From assembly GCA_016712595.1 (NCBI GenBank), contig JADJQT010000002.1, positions 310,001-374,000 on the forward strand: a stretch of 64,000 nt of DNA. The letters are read 5' to 3'. The notes under the pieces are model-generated. The model saw only the letters and a program-made list of their open reading frames with translations. It had not been told where the DNA came from and searched no databases. Made by a program: the position numbers and the translations under genes. Within the stretch, counting starts at the first letter, position 1. Each line of letters starts with the position of its first letter. Shown here piece by piece: positions 26,602-34,574 of this stretch. The DNA comes from Rhodospirillales bacterium (GTDB lineage Bacteria; Pseudomonadota; Alphaproteobacteria; Rhodospirillales; Defluviicoccaceae).

Positions 26602-27543
26602 TCAGAGCACCGCGAGAACGCTCATCGCTCTATCGAGCAGCAAAGCGGCGAAAATCAGAAACAAGTAAAGGATGGAGAAGAAGAACAGGCCGCGCGCCGT
26701 GCGCGGATCATCGCTGCGATAGACCCGAACGGCATGATGCAGCAACGCAACATCAAGCCCAGCAGCGGCGACGGCGTAGAGCCAGCCCGACATCCCCAGG
26801 ATAACCGGTAGAAACGTCGCCGGAACGAGAAGCACGGTATAGGCGAGGATTTGCGTGCGGGTCGAACGCTCGCCCGCCACGACCGGCATCATCGGCACGC
26901 CGGCGCGGTCATAGTCACCTCTGCGGAAGAGCGCCAGCGCCCAGGAATGAGGCGGCGTCCACAAGAAGATGATCGCGAATAGCGCCAGCGCGCTCCAGGA
27001 TACGTCGCCGGTCGCCGCCGCCCAGCCGATCACCGGCGGAAGAGCACCGGACGCACCGCCAATAACAATATTTTGTGGTGTTCTCCGCTTCAGCCACATC
27101 GTATAGATAAACACGTAATAGACGATGGTCAATGCCAGCAGGCCAGCGGCGGCGACGTTGACCAACGTCGCCATCGAGGCGACGGACAGGCATGCGAGCA
27201 CGACACCAAAAGCGAGCGCCGAGGCCGGCTGCAGTCGGCCGGCGGGAATCGGGCGGTTCATCGTTCGTTGCATGACGCTGTCAATGTCGCGGTCGTACCA
27301 CATGTTGATGGCTCCGGACGCGCCGGCACCGAGTGCGATGCAGGCAACGGCGACCAGCGCCGTGGCGGCATCCATCGGCGTGGGGGCCAGCAACAAGCCG
27401 ACCATGCCGGTGAAAACCACCAAAGACATGACCCGCGGCTTCAGCAAAATAGCGTAGTCGCGCAACTGGAAGCGCGGTTCGGGCGTCGCGGCCGCCGCTG
27501 CGGTGGCGGCCAGCCCGGCGCCGTCGGATCGGACGGTGCTCAC
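26602..27543 (-). CDS. ctaB: Heme O synthase (protoheme IX farnesyltransferase)
   Basis: 313 residues, about nine membrane segments. UbiA-family prenyltransferase that converts heme B to heme O for aa3 or bo3 oxidases. The first Asp-rich motif is NMWYDRDIDSVMQRTMNRP; LKPRVMSLVVFTGMVG and FLWTPPHSWALALFRRGDYDRAGVPMMPVV are diagnostic. The start is a GTG with GGAGG about seven bases upstream, so it is secure. Here it is not inside the cox operon but in the leftward operon that faces it, after the oxidase-like gene. Confidence 0.96.
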   Translation of the reverse strand: MSTVRSDGAGLAATAAAAATPEPRFQLRDYAILLKPRVMSLVVFTGMVGLLLAPTPMDAATALVAVACIALGAGASGAINMWYDRDIDSVMQRTMNRPIPAGRLQPASALAFGVVLACLSVASMATLVNVAAAGLLALTIVYYVFIYTMWLKRRTPQNIVIGGASGALPPVIGWAAATGDVSWSALALFAIIFLWTPPHSWALALFRRGDYDRAGVPMMPVVAGERSTRTQILAYTVLLVPATFLPVILGMSGWLYAVAAAGLDVALLHHAVRVYRSDDPRTARGLFFFSILYLFLIFAALLLDRAMSVLAVL

Positions 27544-27588
27544 TTTTCCTCCTCGGGTACTCGTTCTGTTTATTCGTCTCCGGGCGGA

Positions 27589-28980
27589 TTATAGGCGTAT
27601 TTCTGCCGGGAGGGCCGTGTGATTCGTCATGGACGATGCGCGTAGGAAAACGGCGGCCATCGTCCAGACAAAGAGGATGCCGCCGATGATGGCGATGAGG
27701 CCGCCGAGGCCATTGAGGGCCATGCCGGCGATCTGCGCGGTATCGCTCAGTCCTTGGGCGTCGCCGGCGACCTTGCGCGGTGCGCCATGGCCGCCAGCGA
27801 TGAACAGGCCAATGCTGGCGGCGAGTTGACCCCAGGCGAACAGATGGAGGATCAGCCGCATGCGCAGCGCGCTGACCCGTGGTCGGCCGAGCAGCGGCAG
27901 AATCCGCGCGTAAAACAAGCCGAAAAAGGCGAGGGTGATTCCGGCGATGACGCCGTGATAGTGCGCGGGCGTCCGCGTGTCGGTGCCGTCGACAAAGAGG
28001 CCGAGGCCACCGCCAATGCCAAACAGCAGCAGCGAAAGAGCAAGGGCGAGGAATGCCGGCTCGCGCCATGGCCACGGCCGTGCAAGCCGATTGAGCACAC
28101 CCGCAGCCATGATCGCCGCGGCGGGACCGAAGGCGTACTGCATCCAGGTGAAGGCCGCGGTCTGTTCGTGCGAGAACATGGGCAGAGCGAGGTAAAAGAC
28201 GGGCAGAACGGCCGCCGCGAGCACCAGCAGGGTATTGGCGGCAGAGGTCGCGGTGGTGGGGACGGAGCGGACATAGGGCGCGGACAAAGCCGCCCAGGCG
28301 GCCACCAGCATCAGCGCGTTGACGAACTGCAGGGCGTGCCCACCGCCCCACATCAGTCGCTCGTTGAAGTCGAAGGAAAAAGCGCTGCCGGCAAGAGTGC
28401 TCAGTGCAACAGCGAAGCAAGCGAGCGCAATGAGATAGACCAACGCGGCCGACGCGACAGCGGCGCAAGGCGGATCGCGTCGCAAAAGCCGCAGGCGCAC
28501 AACAAGCAGGAGACGCACCGCGGTGCAACCAACGGCCAACGCCAGCACGGCGAGGCCGCAATAGTAAAGGGGATCAATGATAACCGGGACGTAGTTGTTG
28601 AGCGTCGGCTCGCCGCGGTCCAGCAAGGCGGGAACGAACAGCAGCGGCAGGGCGGCGAAGCCGCCGGCCAGGGCCGCCTTGCCGAGGGAATCGACCGGCA
28701 GTCGGCCCGGGGCCAATCGCTCGCGGACAATCAGGGTCAGCGCACCGAAAACGGCGAGGAACCAGACGACGAACGAAAAGACGACGTGGATGACGAGTCC
28801 CTTGTGGAAGAAGCCAACCGGCCAGGGAAAGACGGCCTCGATCCCGGGAACCCGCGAGAGGGCGAGGAGAAAGGCGAACACGCCGGCGATTCCGAGCGCG
28901 CCGACGGCGAGGACCGCCCAGCCGGTAAGCTCGCGGCGGAAGCCGGCGCGCGGCGCGAGCGATGCGCCGTTATCCGGCAT
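27589..28980 (-). CDS. Divergent heme-copper oxidase subunit I-like membrane protein
   Basis: 463 residues, about 12 membrane segments; a member of the subunit I superfamily by pattern. Counting from the alternative start at 28995, five putative ligand histidines are visible: His70 (helix II), His220 in MWGGGHALQF (helix VI), His276 (helix VII) and His345/His347 in PAHYHGV (helix X). The canonical His-His pair of helix VII reads His-Glu (SHEQTAAF), and the Tyr that follows the helix VI His in aa3 oxidases is Phe. It is not coxA, which lies elsewhere in the window. Overlaps the DUF420 gene by 11 bases. Electron donor and reaction unknown. Confidence 0.7.
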   Translation of the reverse strand: MPDNGASLAPRAGFRRELTGWAVLAVGALGIAGVFAFLLALSRVPGIEAVFPWPVGFFHKGLVIHVVFSFVVWFLAVFGALTLIVRERLAPGRLPVDSLGKAALAGGFAALPLLFVPALLDRGEPTLNNYVPVIIDPLYYCGLAVLALAVGCTAVRLLLVVRLRLLRRDPPCAAVASAALVYLIALACFAVALSTLAGSAFSFDFNERLMWGGGHALQFVNALMLVAAWAALSAPYVRSVPTTATSAANTLLVLAAAVLPVFYLALPMFSHEQTAAFTWMQYAFGPAAAIMAAGVLNRLARPWPWREPAFLALALSLLLFGIGGGLGLFVDGTDTRTPAHYHGVIAGITLAFFGLFYARILPLLGRPRVSALRMRLILHLFAWGQLAASIGLFIAGGHGAPRKVAGDAQGLSDTAQIAGMALNGLGGLIAIIGGILFVWTMAAVFLRASSMTNHTALPAEIRL

Positions 28981-29413
28981 ATGCTGTGCCTGCATAGGGA
29001 TAAAAGTGCACCGCCATGAGGTAGACGATCACGCCGGAGACAGCGACGAACATCCATATCGGCCAAGTGATGCGGGCAATGCGGCGATGACGGTCGAAGC
29101 GGCCGGCGAGGGCGCGCACAAGCGTAACCGGAACCAGCCCGGTGATGACCACCGCCGCCAGTACATGAATGATCAGCAGGGTGAAATAGACTTGGCGGAC
29201 CATTCCCTCGCCACCGAACTTCGCCAGTCCGGCGTTGAAATGATAGACGAGGTACGAGGCGAGAAACGCCGCCGAGACCGCCGCCGCCGCGAGCATGAAC
29301 GTCCGATGCCGTTCCCTTTCGCCGCGACGGATGCAGCGATATCCCATAGACAGGAGCACGATCGTTACCGTATTCAGCGCAGCGTTGACGTGCGTAAGGT
29401 CAGCAATCTGCAT
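28970..29413 (-). CDS. DUF420 membrane protein (CtaM/YozB-like)
   Basis: 147 residues, four to five membrane segments. DUF420 includes CtaM/YozB, needed for aa3-type oxidase activity in Firmicutes. Seen: MQIADLTHVNAALNTVTIVLLSMGY, RHRTFMLAAAAVSAAFLASYLVYHF, YFTLLIIHVLAAVVI and a last helix ending AVHFYPYAGTAYAG. His residues near helix ends could bind metal or heme. The ATG at 29413 gives the usual family start. Its overlap with the oxidase-like gene suggests that it serves that protein, that it helps the neighbouring CoxA, or both. This is inference. Confidence 0.8.
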   Translation of the reverse strand: MQIADLTHVNAALNTVTIVLLSMGYRCIRRGERERHRTFMLAAAAVSAAFLASYLVYHFNAGLAKFGGEGMVRQVYFTLLIIHVLAAVVITGLVPVTLVRALAGRFDRHRRIARITWPIWMFVAVSGVIVYLMAVHFYPYAGTAYAG

Positions 29414-29500
29414 TAATGTTCTCGCCAGACTGAGCGCAATGACGCGCGAACGGCGCGGGTACACGGCCCGATCGCGAAACGGCCGGATCGGGGGATCGTG

Positions 29501-29590
29501 TCATTGATCGGCGAGCTGGAAGAACACGCTCACGTACATCGCCAGTGCAGCAGCGGCGAGGATCGCCGCCAGCACGTATTTATTGGTCAT
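29501..29590 (-). CDS. Predicted 29-residue single-pass membrane peptide
   Basis: Starts MTNKYVLAAILAAAALAMY and ends with FFQLADQ. Positive N-terminus, one hydrophobic helix (about residues 5-25) and a short acidic end, which fits an accessory micropeptide like those found with bd and cbb3 oxidases. It lies 87 bases before the DUF420 start on the same strand. Upstream bases (gcgaaagtgaccgta) give only a modest ribosome site. An in-frame upstream extension to 29755 lacks membrane or domain character. No known family recognised; the coding call rests on hydrophobicity and position. Confidence 0.45.
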   Translation of the reverse strand: MTNKYVLAAILAAAALAMYVSVFFQLADQ

Positions 29591-29896
29591 TACGGTCACT
29601 TTCGCACCTGCATCCCGTACCCTCGAAGAACGCCGTACGATACGTCGATCGGACCGGAAATCAACAACTTCCCACGTTCGCAAACAGGTCTCGAAATGGC
29701 CATCCGTGACTCTAACAGGCGCGAAAAATAGTACTTTGCATGCGGATTTGCTCATGTTAGCAATTCTGGGGACGCTCCCCCGGCGGGCTATAAACGGGGA
29801 TGGGGTCGACCACGGGCGCGCTCTGGCAATTTGCTCAGGCCCACATCAACATCGGACGGCGATGACCGCCGCCGGCAAACATAATGGATATTGCGC
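29591..29896. other. Divergent promoter region between two oxidase operons
   Basis: 306 bases between the leftward peptide-DUF420-oxidase-like operon and rightward coxB. Must hold promoters for both directions. It is noticeably richer in A/T than its surroundings near 29720-29770. No perfect dyad or recognisable activator site was identified by eye. Confidence 0.5.
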
Positions 29897-30760
29897 ATGA
29901 GGGACGTTTTGCATCGGTGGCTCTCGTTAACGTCGGCAGCCGGACTCGGCATTTTTGCCTTTGCACAGAACGCTTTTGCCGAAGACGTGCTTGGCGAGGC
30001 CAAACCCTGGCAGATCAATTTCCAGAACGCGTTCTCGCCGGTCATGGAGCGTGTGCACGAATTTCATAACCTGCTGCTGGTCATCATCACGGCGATCGTC
30101 CTCCTGGTCCTGGCCATCCTTGGTTATGTGATTTTCCGCTTCAACGCGCGGAGCAACCCGGTCCCGTCGCAAACGGCACACAACACATTGCTTGAGTTCG
30201 TCTGGACCGTGGTGCCGGTGATCATACTTGCGGTTATCGCCGTCCCGTCGATCACCAATCTCTACTATTCCGCCCAAACCCCGCCAAAGTATGACTTGAC
30301 CCTCAAGGTAACGGCGCATCAATGGTATTGGACTTACAACTATCCCGATAATGGTGACTTTACGTTCGACAGCATTCCCGTCGCCGAAGATGACCTGAAG
30401 CCGGGGCAGCCGCGGCTTTTGACGGTCGACAACCCGGTGGTTCTGCCGGTCGGCGCGACAATTCAGGTCTTGATCGCTTCTGACGACGTGATTCACGACT
30501 GGGCGGTTCCGTCGCTGGGACTTAAAAAGGATGCGTTACCCGGCCGGATTAACGAGACCTGGGTACGCATCGAGAAGGAAGGCACATTTTACGGGATGTG
30601 CTCCGAATTGTGTGGCGTCAACCACTACTTCATGCCGATTCAAGTGCGGGGCGTATCGAAGCCGGAATTTGACGCCTGGGTTGAACAGGCAAAGCAAACA
30701 TTTGCGGTTAATGGCCACGCCGATGTAAATCTGGCGTCCGGAATGGCGGAGCCCCGCTAA
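29897..30760 (+). CDS. coxB: Cytochrome c oxidase subunit II
   Basis: 287 residues. It carries the binuclear CuA centre that accepts electrons from cytochrome c. A signal peptide ends near AQNAFA-EDV (residue 28), then come two membrane helices (about 55-80 and 97-120) and a periplasmic cupredoxin domain. CuA ligands are visible: the His in SDDVIHDW, then MCSELCGVNHYFMPIQ with two Cys, His and Met. VTAHQWYWTYNYPD is the aromatic electron-entry segment. The ATG at 29897 is preferred to the TTG two codons earlier. First gene of the cox operon. Confidence 0.97.
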   Translation: MRDVLHRWLSLTSAAGLGIFAFAQNAFAEDVLGEAKPWQINFQNAFSPVMERVHEFHNLLLVIITAIVLLVLAILGYVIFRFNARSNPVPSQTAHNTLLEFVWTVVPVIILAVIAVPSITNLYYSAQTPPKYDLTLKVTAHQWYWTYNYPDNGDFTFDSIPVAEDDLKPGQPRLLTVDNPVVLPVGATIQVLIASDDVIHDWAVPSLGLKKDALPGRINETWVRIEKEGTFYGMCSELCGVNHYFMPIQVRGVSKPEFDAWVEQAKQTFAVNGHADVNLASGMAEPR

Positions 30761-30793
30761 GGGCAGGTGGAGCGGATAAGGGAGAAAGCGATC

Positions 30794-32437
30794 ATGGCTT
30801 ACGGTGCTGCCGCTGCTCACAGCGATCATGAGCATCATCCGACGGGATGGAAACGTTGGGTCTATTCAACCAACCACAAGGACATCGGCACGCTCTACAT
30901 CATCTTGTCGATGATCGCCGCGTTGATCGGTGGCGGCATGTCCTGGATGATTCGCCTCGAACTGGCCGAACCCGGACTGCAGTTCATCCAGAACACCCAA
31001 TTCTATAATGTCCTGGTGACCGCCCACGGCTTCTTGATGGTGTTCTTCGTCGTCATGCCGGGGTTGATCGGTGGGTTCGGCAACTGGTTCGTCCCGCTGA
31101 TGATCGGCGCGCCGGACATGGCGTTCCCGCGCATGAACAACGTCAGTTTCTGGCTCACCGCCGCGGGCCTTATGCTCCTGGTTCTCTCGGCGTTCGTCGG
31201 TGACGGGCCGGGAACCGGGTGGACGGTGTACCCGCCGCTGTCATCGATCGCGTACCATCCTGGACCTTCGGTCGACTTCGGCATCCTGGCGCTGCACCTC
31301 GCCGGCGCGGGCTCAATCCTCGGCGCGATCAACTTCATCGTCACCATCTTCAATATGCGCGCCCCCGGAATGACCCTGCACCGCATGCCGCTGTTCGTCT
31401 GGTCGATCCTGGTGACTGCCTTCCTGTTGCTGCTGGCATTGCCGGTTCTTGCCGGTGCGCTCACCATGCTGCTGACCGACCGCAATTTCGGCACTCATTT
31501 CTATGACGTTGCTGGCGGCGGCGATCCGCTTCTGTGGCAGCATCTGTTCTGGTTCTTCGGCCATCCGGAAGTGTACATCATCATCCTGCCGGCCTTTGGC
31601 ATCATCAGTCAGATCGTATCGACGTTTTCGAAGAAGCCGGTCTTCGGCTATCTCGGCATGGCGTACGCGATGACGGCCATCGGCGTTGTCGGCTTCGTCG
31701 TCTGGGCGCACCACATGTATACCAGCGGCATCGGGGTCAACACGCGGGCCTATTTCACCGTGGCGACGCTGATCATCGCCGTGCCGACGGGCATCAAGAT
31801 CTTCAGCTGGCTGGCAACGATGTGGGGTGGGTCGATCGACTTCAAGGCACCAATGCTTTATGCCGTCGGCTTCATTTGGCTGTTCGTCCTCGGCGGCGTC
31901 ACCGGTGTCGTGCTGGCCAACGCGAGCATCGACTTCGCCTTCCACGATACCTATTACGTCGTCGCCCACTTCCACTACGTCATGGCGATCGCCGCGATCT
32001 TCGCCATGTTCGGCGCTTGGTATTACTGGAGCGGCAAGATGACCGGCAAGCAGTATCCGGAAGGCTTCGCCAAGCTGCAGTTCTGGGTCTTTTTCGTCGG
32101 TGTCAACGTCCTGTTTTTCCCCCAGCATTTCCTCGGTCTCGCCGGGATGCCACGGCGTATTCCGGACTATCCCGACGTCTATGCCGGCTGGAACATGGTG
32201 AGCTCGATCGGTGCCGGCATCACCATGGTTGGGACACTGATGTTTTTTGCCGTCGTCTTTTATACCTTGCGTGCGGGCAAGCGGGCCGTCGCCAATCCCT
32301 GGGGAGAGGGTGCGACGACGCTGGAGTGGACCGTGCCGTCACCAGCGCCATTTCACACGCATGAAGAGTTGCCGGTCATCAGCGGTGGTTACGGCCATGC
32401 TCACCCGGGTCATGGCCAGATGCGGCCGGCCGAGTGA
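30794..32437 (+). CDS. coxA: Cytochrome c oxidase subunit I (aa3 type)
   Basis: 547 residues, 12 membrane helices. Catalytic subunit that reduces oxygen and pumps protons. All expected ligands are present: His in VTAHGFLMVFF (heme a), GHPEVY with the cross-linked His-Tyr pair, WAHHMYTSG (CuB), and VVAHFHYVM (both hemes). The D-channel start shows GGFGNWFVPLMIGAPDMAFPRMNN, and the K-channel Lys lies in VPTGIKIFSW. A His-rich N-terminus (HSDHEHHPTGW) precedes the first helix. GGGAGAAAG lies just before the ATG at 30794. Confidence 0.98.
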   Translation: MAYGAAAAHSDHEHHPTGWKRWVYSTNHKDIGTLYIILSMIAALIGGGMSWMIRLELAEPGLQFIQNTQFYNVLVTAHGFLMVFFVVMPGLIGGFGNWFVPLMIGAPDMAFPRMNNVSFWLTAAGLMLLVLSAFVGDGPGTGWTVYPPLSSIAYHPGPSVDFGILALHLAGAGSILGAINFIVTIFNMRAPGMTLHRMPLFVWSILVTAFLLLLALPVLAGALTMLLTDRNFGTHFYDVAGGGDPLLWQHLFWFFGHPEVYIIILPAFGIISQIVSTFSKKPVFGYLGMAYAMTAIGVVGFVVWAHHMYTSGIGVNTRAYFTVATLIIAVPTGIKIFSWLATMWGGSIDFKAPMLYAVGFIWLFVLGGVTGVVLANASIDFAFHDTYYVVAHFHYVMAIAAIFAMFGAWYYWSGKMTGKQYPEGFAKLQFWVFFVGVNVLFFPQHFLGLAGMPRRIPDYPDVYAGWNMVSSIGAGITMVGTLMFFAVVFYTLRAGKRAVANPWGEGATTLEWTVPSPAPFHTHEELPVISGGYGHAHPGHGQMRPAE

Positions 32438-32498
32438 TGCGGTCCCGTATGAGCGTGACATCCGTGATCGTTACCAAGGAAACCGTCCGCGCCGCACG

Positions 32499-32519
32499 CC
32501 CTCTCCCGCAAGGAGAGGG
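32499..32519. repeat. REP-like 8-bp inverted repeat between coxA and ctaG
   Basis: ccctctcc, loop cgcaa, ggagaggg: a perfect stem in the 130-base gap between coxA and ctaG. No T-run follows, so it is not a classical terminator. This CCCTCTCC/GGAGAGGG form recurs as dispersed palindromes in many high-GC proteobacteria. It could lower readthrough into ctaG or protect the upstream message; this is inference. Confidence 0.6.
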
Positions 32520-32567
32520 TGACGGCGCGGCCGACGCCGCTTGCCAGCGGTTCGGCGGAGGACGGCG

Positions 32568-33167
32568 GTGAGCCGCCCGGGGCGCAATCGCTGGCTCGTC
32601 GCCGGCGTATTGTTCGCGGTCGTCGGCGGCATGCTGGGGCTGTCGTTTGCCTCGGCTACGCTTTATCGGATGTTCTGTCAGGCGACCGGCTATGACGGCA
32701 CGCCGAAGACGACGGATGTCGCGAAGCCGACGCGGCGCGGCGACGAAACGGTGGTCGTCCGCTTCGACGCCAACGTCAACCCGGCGTTGCCGTGGCGGTT
32801 TGAGCCGGCGCAGCGTCAGGTCACCGTGCATACGGGCGAGGAAACGCTCGTCCATTTCAACGCGACAAATCTCTCGGATCATCCGATCACCGGCACCGCG
32901 ACGTTTAGCGTCGTGCCGGAAAAGGCAGCAGCTTACTTTGACAAGCTGCAATGCTTCTGCTTCAGCGAACAAACGCTCGAGCCGAAGCAGGAAGTTTCAA
33001 TGCCCGTGGTTTTCTATGTCGATCCCGGCCTTTATGAGGATCCAACCACTCGGGACGTGAAGACGATAACCTTATCCTACACATTCTTCCGTGCGGAAGG
33101 CGAGGCGGAGCAGCAGAAACCGGCGCCGCGTCTTGCCGCCGCGCCAAGCGCAGGGACGGGCGGCTAG
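32568..33167 (+). CDS. ctaG: Cytochrome c oxidase copper-assembly protein (Cox11/CtaG)
   Basis: 199 residues. Inserts copper into the CuB site of subunit I. One N-terminal helix (about 7-29) anchors a periplasmic immunoglobulin-like domain. The copper motif CFCF is in DKLQCFCFSEQTL, and VMPVVFYVDP-type sequence follows (SMPVVFYVDPGLYEDP). The start is a GTG at 32568 with GGAGG six bases upstream; a TTG nine codons earlier is less likely. Lies between coxA and coxC. Confidence 0.95.
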   Translation: MSRPGRNRWLVAGVLFAVVGGMLGLSFASATLYRMFCQATGYDGTPKTTDVAKPTRRGDETVVVRFDANVNPALPWRFEPAQRQVTVHTGEETLVHFNATNLSDHPITGTATFSVVPEKAAAYFDKLQCFCFSEQTLEPKQEVSMPVVFYVDPGLYEDPTTRDVKTITLSYTFFRAEGEAEQQKPAPRLAAAPSAGTGG

Positions 33168-33207
33168 CCGCCGAAAATAAACACTCATTGAGAGGGGAGA
33201 AACGACA

Positions 33208-34035
33208 ATGGCGAGCCCGGCAGCAGTGAAATCGCATCCCTACCATATGGTCAATCCGAGTCCCTGGCCGGCGACCGGGACCCTCGCGGCATTTCTTCTT
33301 GCCGTCGGTGGCATATGGTTCATGCATGGCGGCCCCGGATGGGCGCCGGTTCCCGGTTTTGCGATCCTGCTTGCGACCTTCTTCTTCTGGTGGCGCGACG
33401 TCATCAAGGAATCGCGCGCCGGAGTTTTTCACACCGAAGCTGTCAATCACGGGCTGCGCGTCGGCTTTCTGTTGTTTATCGCCTCGGAAGTGATGTTTTT
33501 CTTTGCCTTCTTCTGGGCTTACTTTAACGCGAGTGTTCCGCTGATTAATCGCGCGGCGCATACGACGTGGCCGCCGGAAGGCATCGTTCCTTTCTATGCC
33601 TGGGGGTTGCCTTTCCTGAACACGCTGATCCTGCTGACGTCGGGCGCCACGGTGACGATCGCCCACCATGCGGTGCGGATGGGCGACCGGCAGAAGCTCG
33701 TGTTCTGGACGGGAGTGACGGCAGCCCTGGGCGCGCTGTTCCTGATGTGCCAGGCGTTCGAGTACAGCCACGCCGCGTTCGGCTTCAGCGAGGACATTTA
33801 TTCTTCTGCCTTCTTTATGGCGACCGGCTTTCACGGTTTCCACGTCTTCGTCGGTACCTGCTTCCTGTTCGTATGCTTCCTGCGGGCGCGCGCCGGCGAT
33901 TTCACACCGGAAAAGCACGTCGGATTTGAAGCGGCGGCTTGGTACTGGCACTTCGTCGACGTCGTCTGGCTGTTCTTGTTCGTGTGCATCTACTGGATTG
34001 GTGGATCGGGCTATCACGGCCCGTACGGGCACTGA
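33208..34035 (+). CDS. coxC: Cytochrome c oxidase subunit III
   Basis: 275 residues, seven membrane helices. Structural subunit that stabilises turnover of the aa3 oxidase and binds lipid. Family marks: HPYHMVNPSPWP at the start, FFWWRDVIKES, GFLLFIASEVMFFFAFFWAYF with the conserved Glu, TTWPPEGI, and FHGFHVFVGTCFL near the end, then WYWHFVDVVWLFLF. A good ribosome site (GAGGGGAG) precedes the ATG. Followed by the DUF983 gene; no SURF1 gene is seen downstream. Confidence 0.97.
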   Translation: MASPAAVKSHPYHMVNPSPWPATGTLAAFLLAVGGIWFMHGGPGWAPVPGFAILLATFFFWWRDVIKESRAGVFHTEAVNHGLRVGFLLFIASEVMFFFAFFWAYFNASVPLINRAAHTTWPPEGIVPFYAWGLPFLNTLILLTSGATVTIAHHAVRMGDRQKLVFWTGVTAALGALFLMCQAFEYSHAAFGFSEDIYSSAFFMATGFHGFHVFVGTCFLFVCFLRARAGDFTPEKHVGFEAAAWYWHFVDVVWLFLFVCIYWIGGSGYHGPYGH

Positions 34036-34067
34036 TTGTCCGCGAGATCGCAACCGGTGAGGACGAC

Positions 34068-34457
34068 GTGACGCAACCGCCGCCGCGGCCGAGCCTCGGA
34101 CAGACCCTTGCACGTGGGCTGCGTTGCCGCTGCCCACGGTGCGGGCAGGGCCGGCTTTTCGACGGATTCCTGACGGTGACTGCACACTGCCGCACGTGCG
34201 GCCTGGGCTTCGGCGGCCACGACGCGGGAGATGGACCTGCGGTCTTCGCCATCTTCATTCTCGGCTTCGGCGTCGTCGGCATTGCCGCCGCCGTCGAGGT
34301 CGCGTACGCGCCGCCGTTGTGGGTGCACGCCGTGCTGTGGACTCCCCTCATTCTCGGCGGCGGATTGCTTTTGCTGCGGCCGCTCAAGGGTCTCATGATC
34401 GCGCTGCAACACCACTACCGGTCGGTCGACGAACCGCAACAACTGGGGGGAACTTAG
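34068..34457 (+). CDS. DUF983 zinc-ribbon membrane protein
   Basis: 129 residues. A cytosolic double CxxC segment (CRCPRCGQGRLFDGFLTVTAHCRTCGLGF) precedes two hydrophobic helices (about 65-88 and 91-110). DUF983 genes commonly follow coxC in alphaproteobacteria, which suggests a part in oxidase maturation; no biochemical role is established to my knowledge. The start is a GTG with GTGAGGA just upstream. Four cysteines in ribbon spacing could bind zinc. Confidence 0.85.
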   Translation: MTQPPPRPSLGQTLARGLRCRCPRCGQGRLFDGFLTVTAHCRTCGLGFGGHDAGDGPAVFAIFILGFGVVGIAAAVEVAYAPPLWVHAVLWTPLILGGGLLLLRPLKGLMIALQHHYRSVDEPQQLGGT

Positions 34458-34574
34458 AAAACAGACAGAGCCGACCGACGTTCGCGTCGTGGGCGGATCG
34501 GATCGTGCGCCGATAGAAGAAACTGATACAATCAACCGATAGAACAAAACGTCTGGGTATGGGGAGAGCGTTCC

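Noticed and set aside
27754..29019. A 421-codon plus-strand frame
   Set aside because: Antisense of the oxidase-like gene, hydrophilic and low-complexity.
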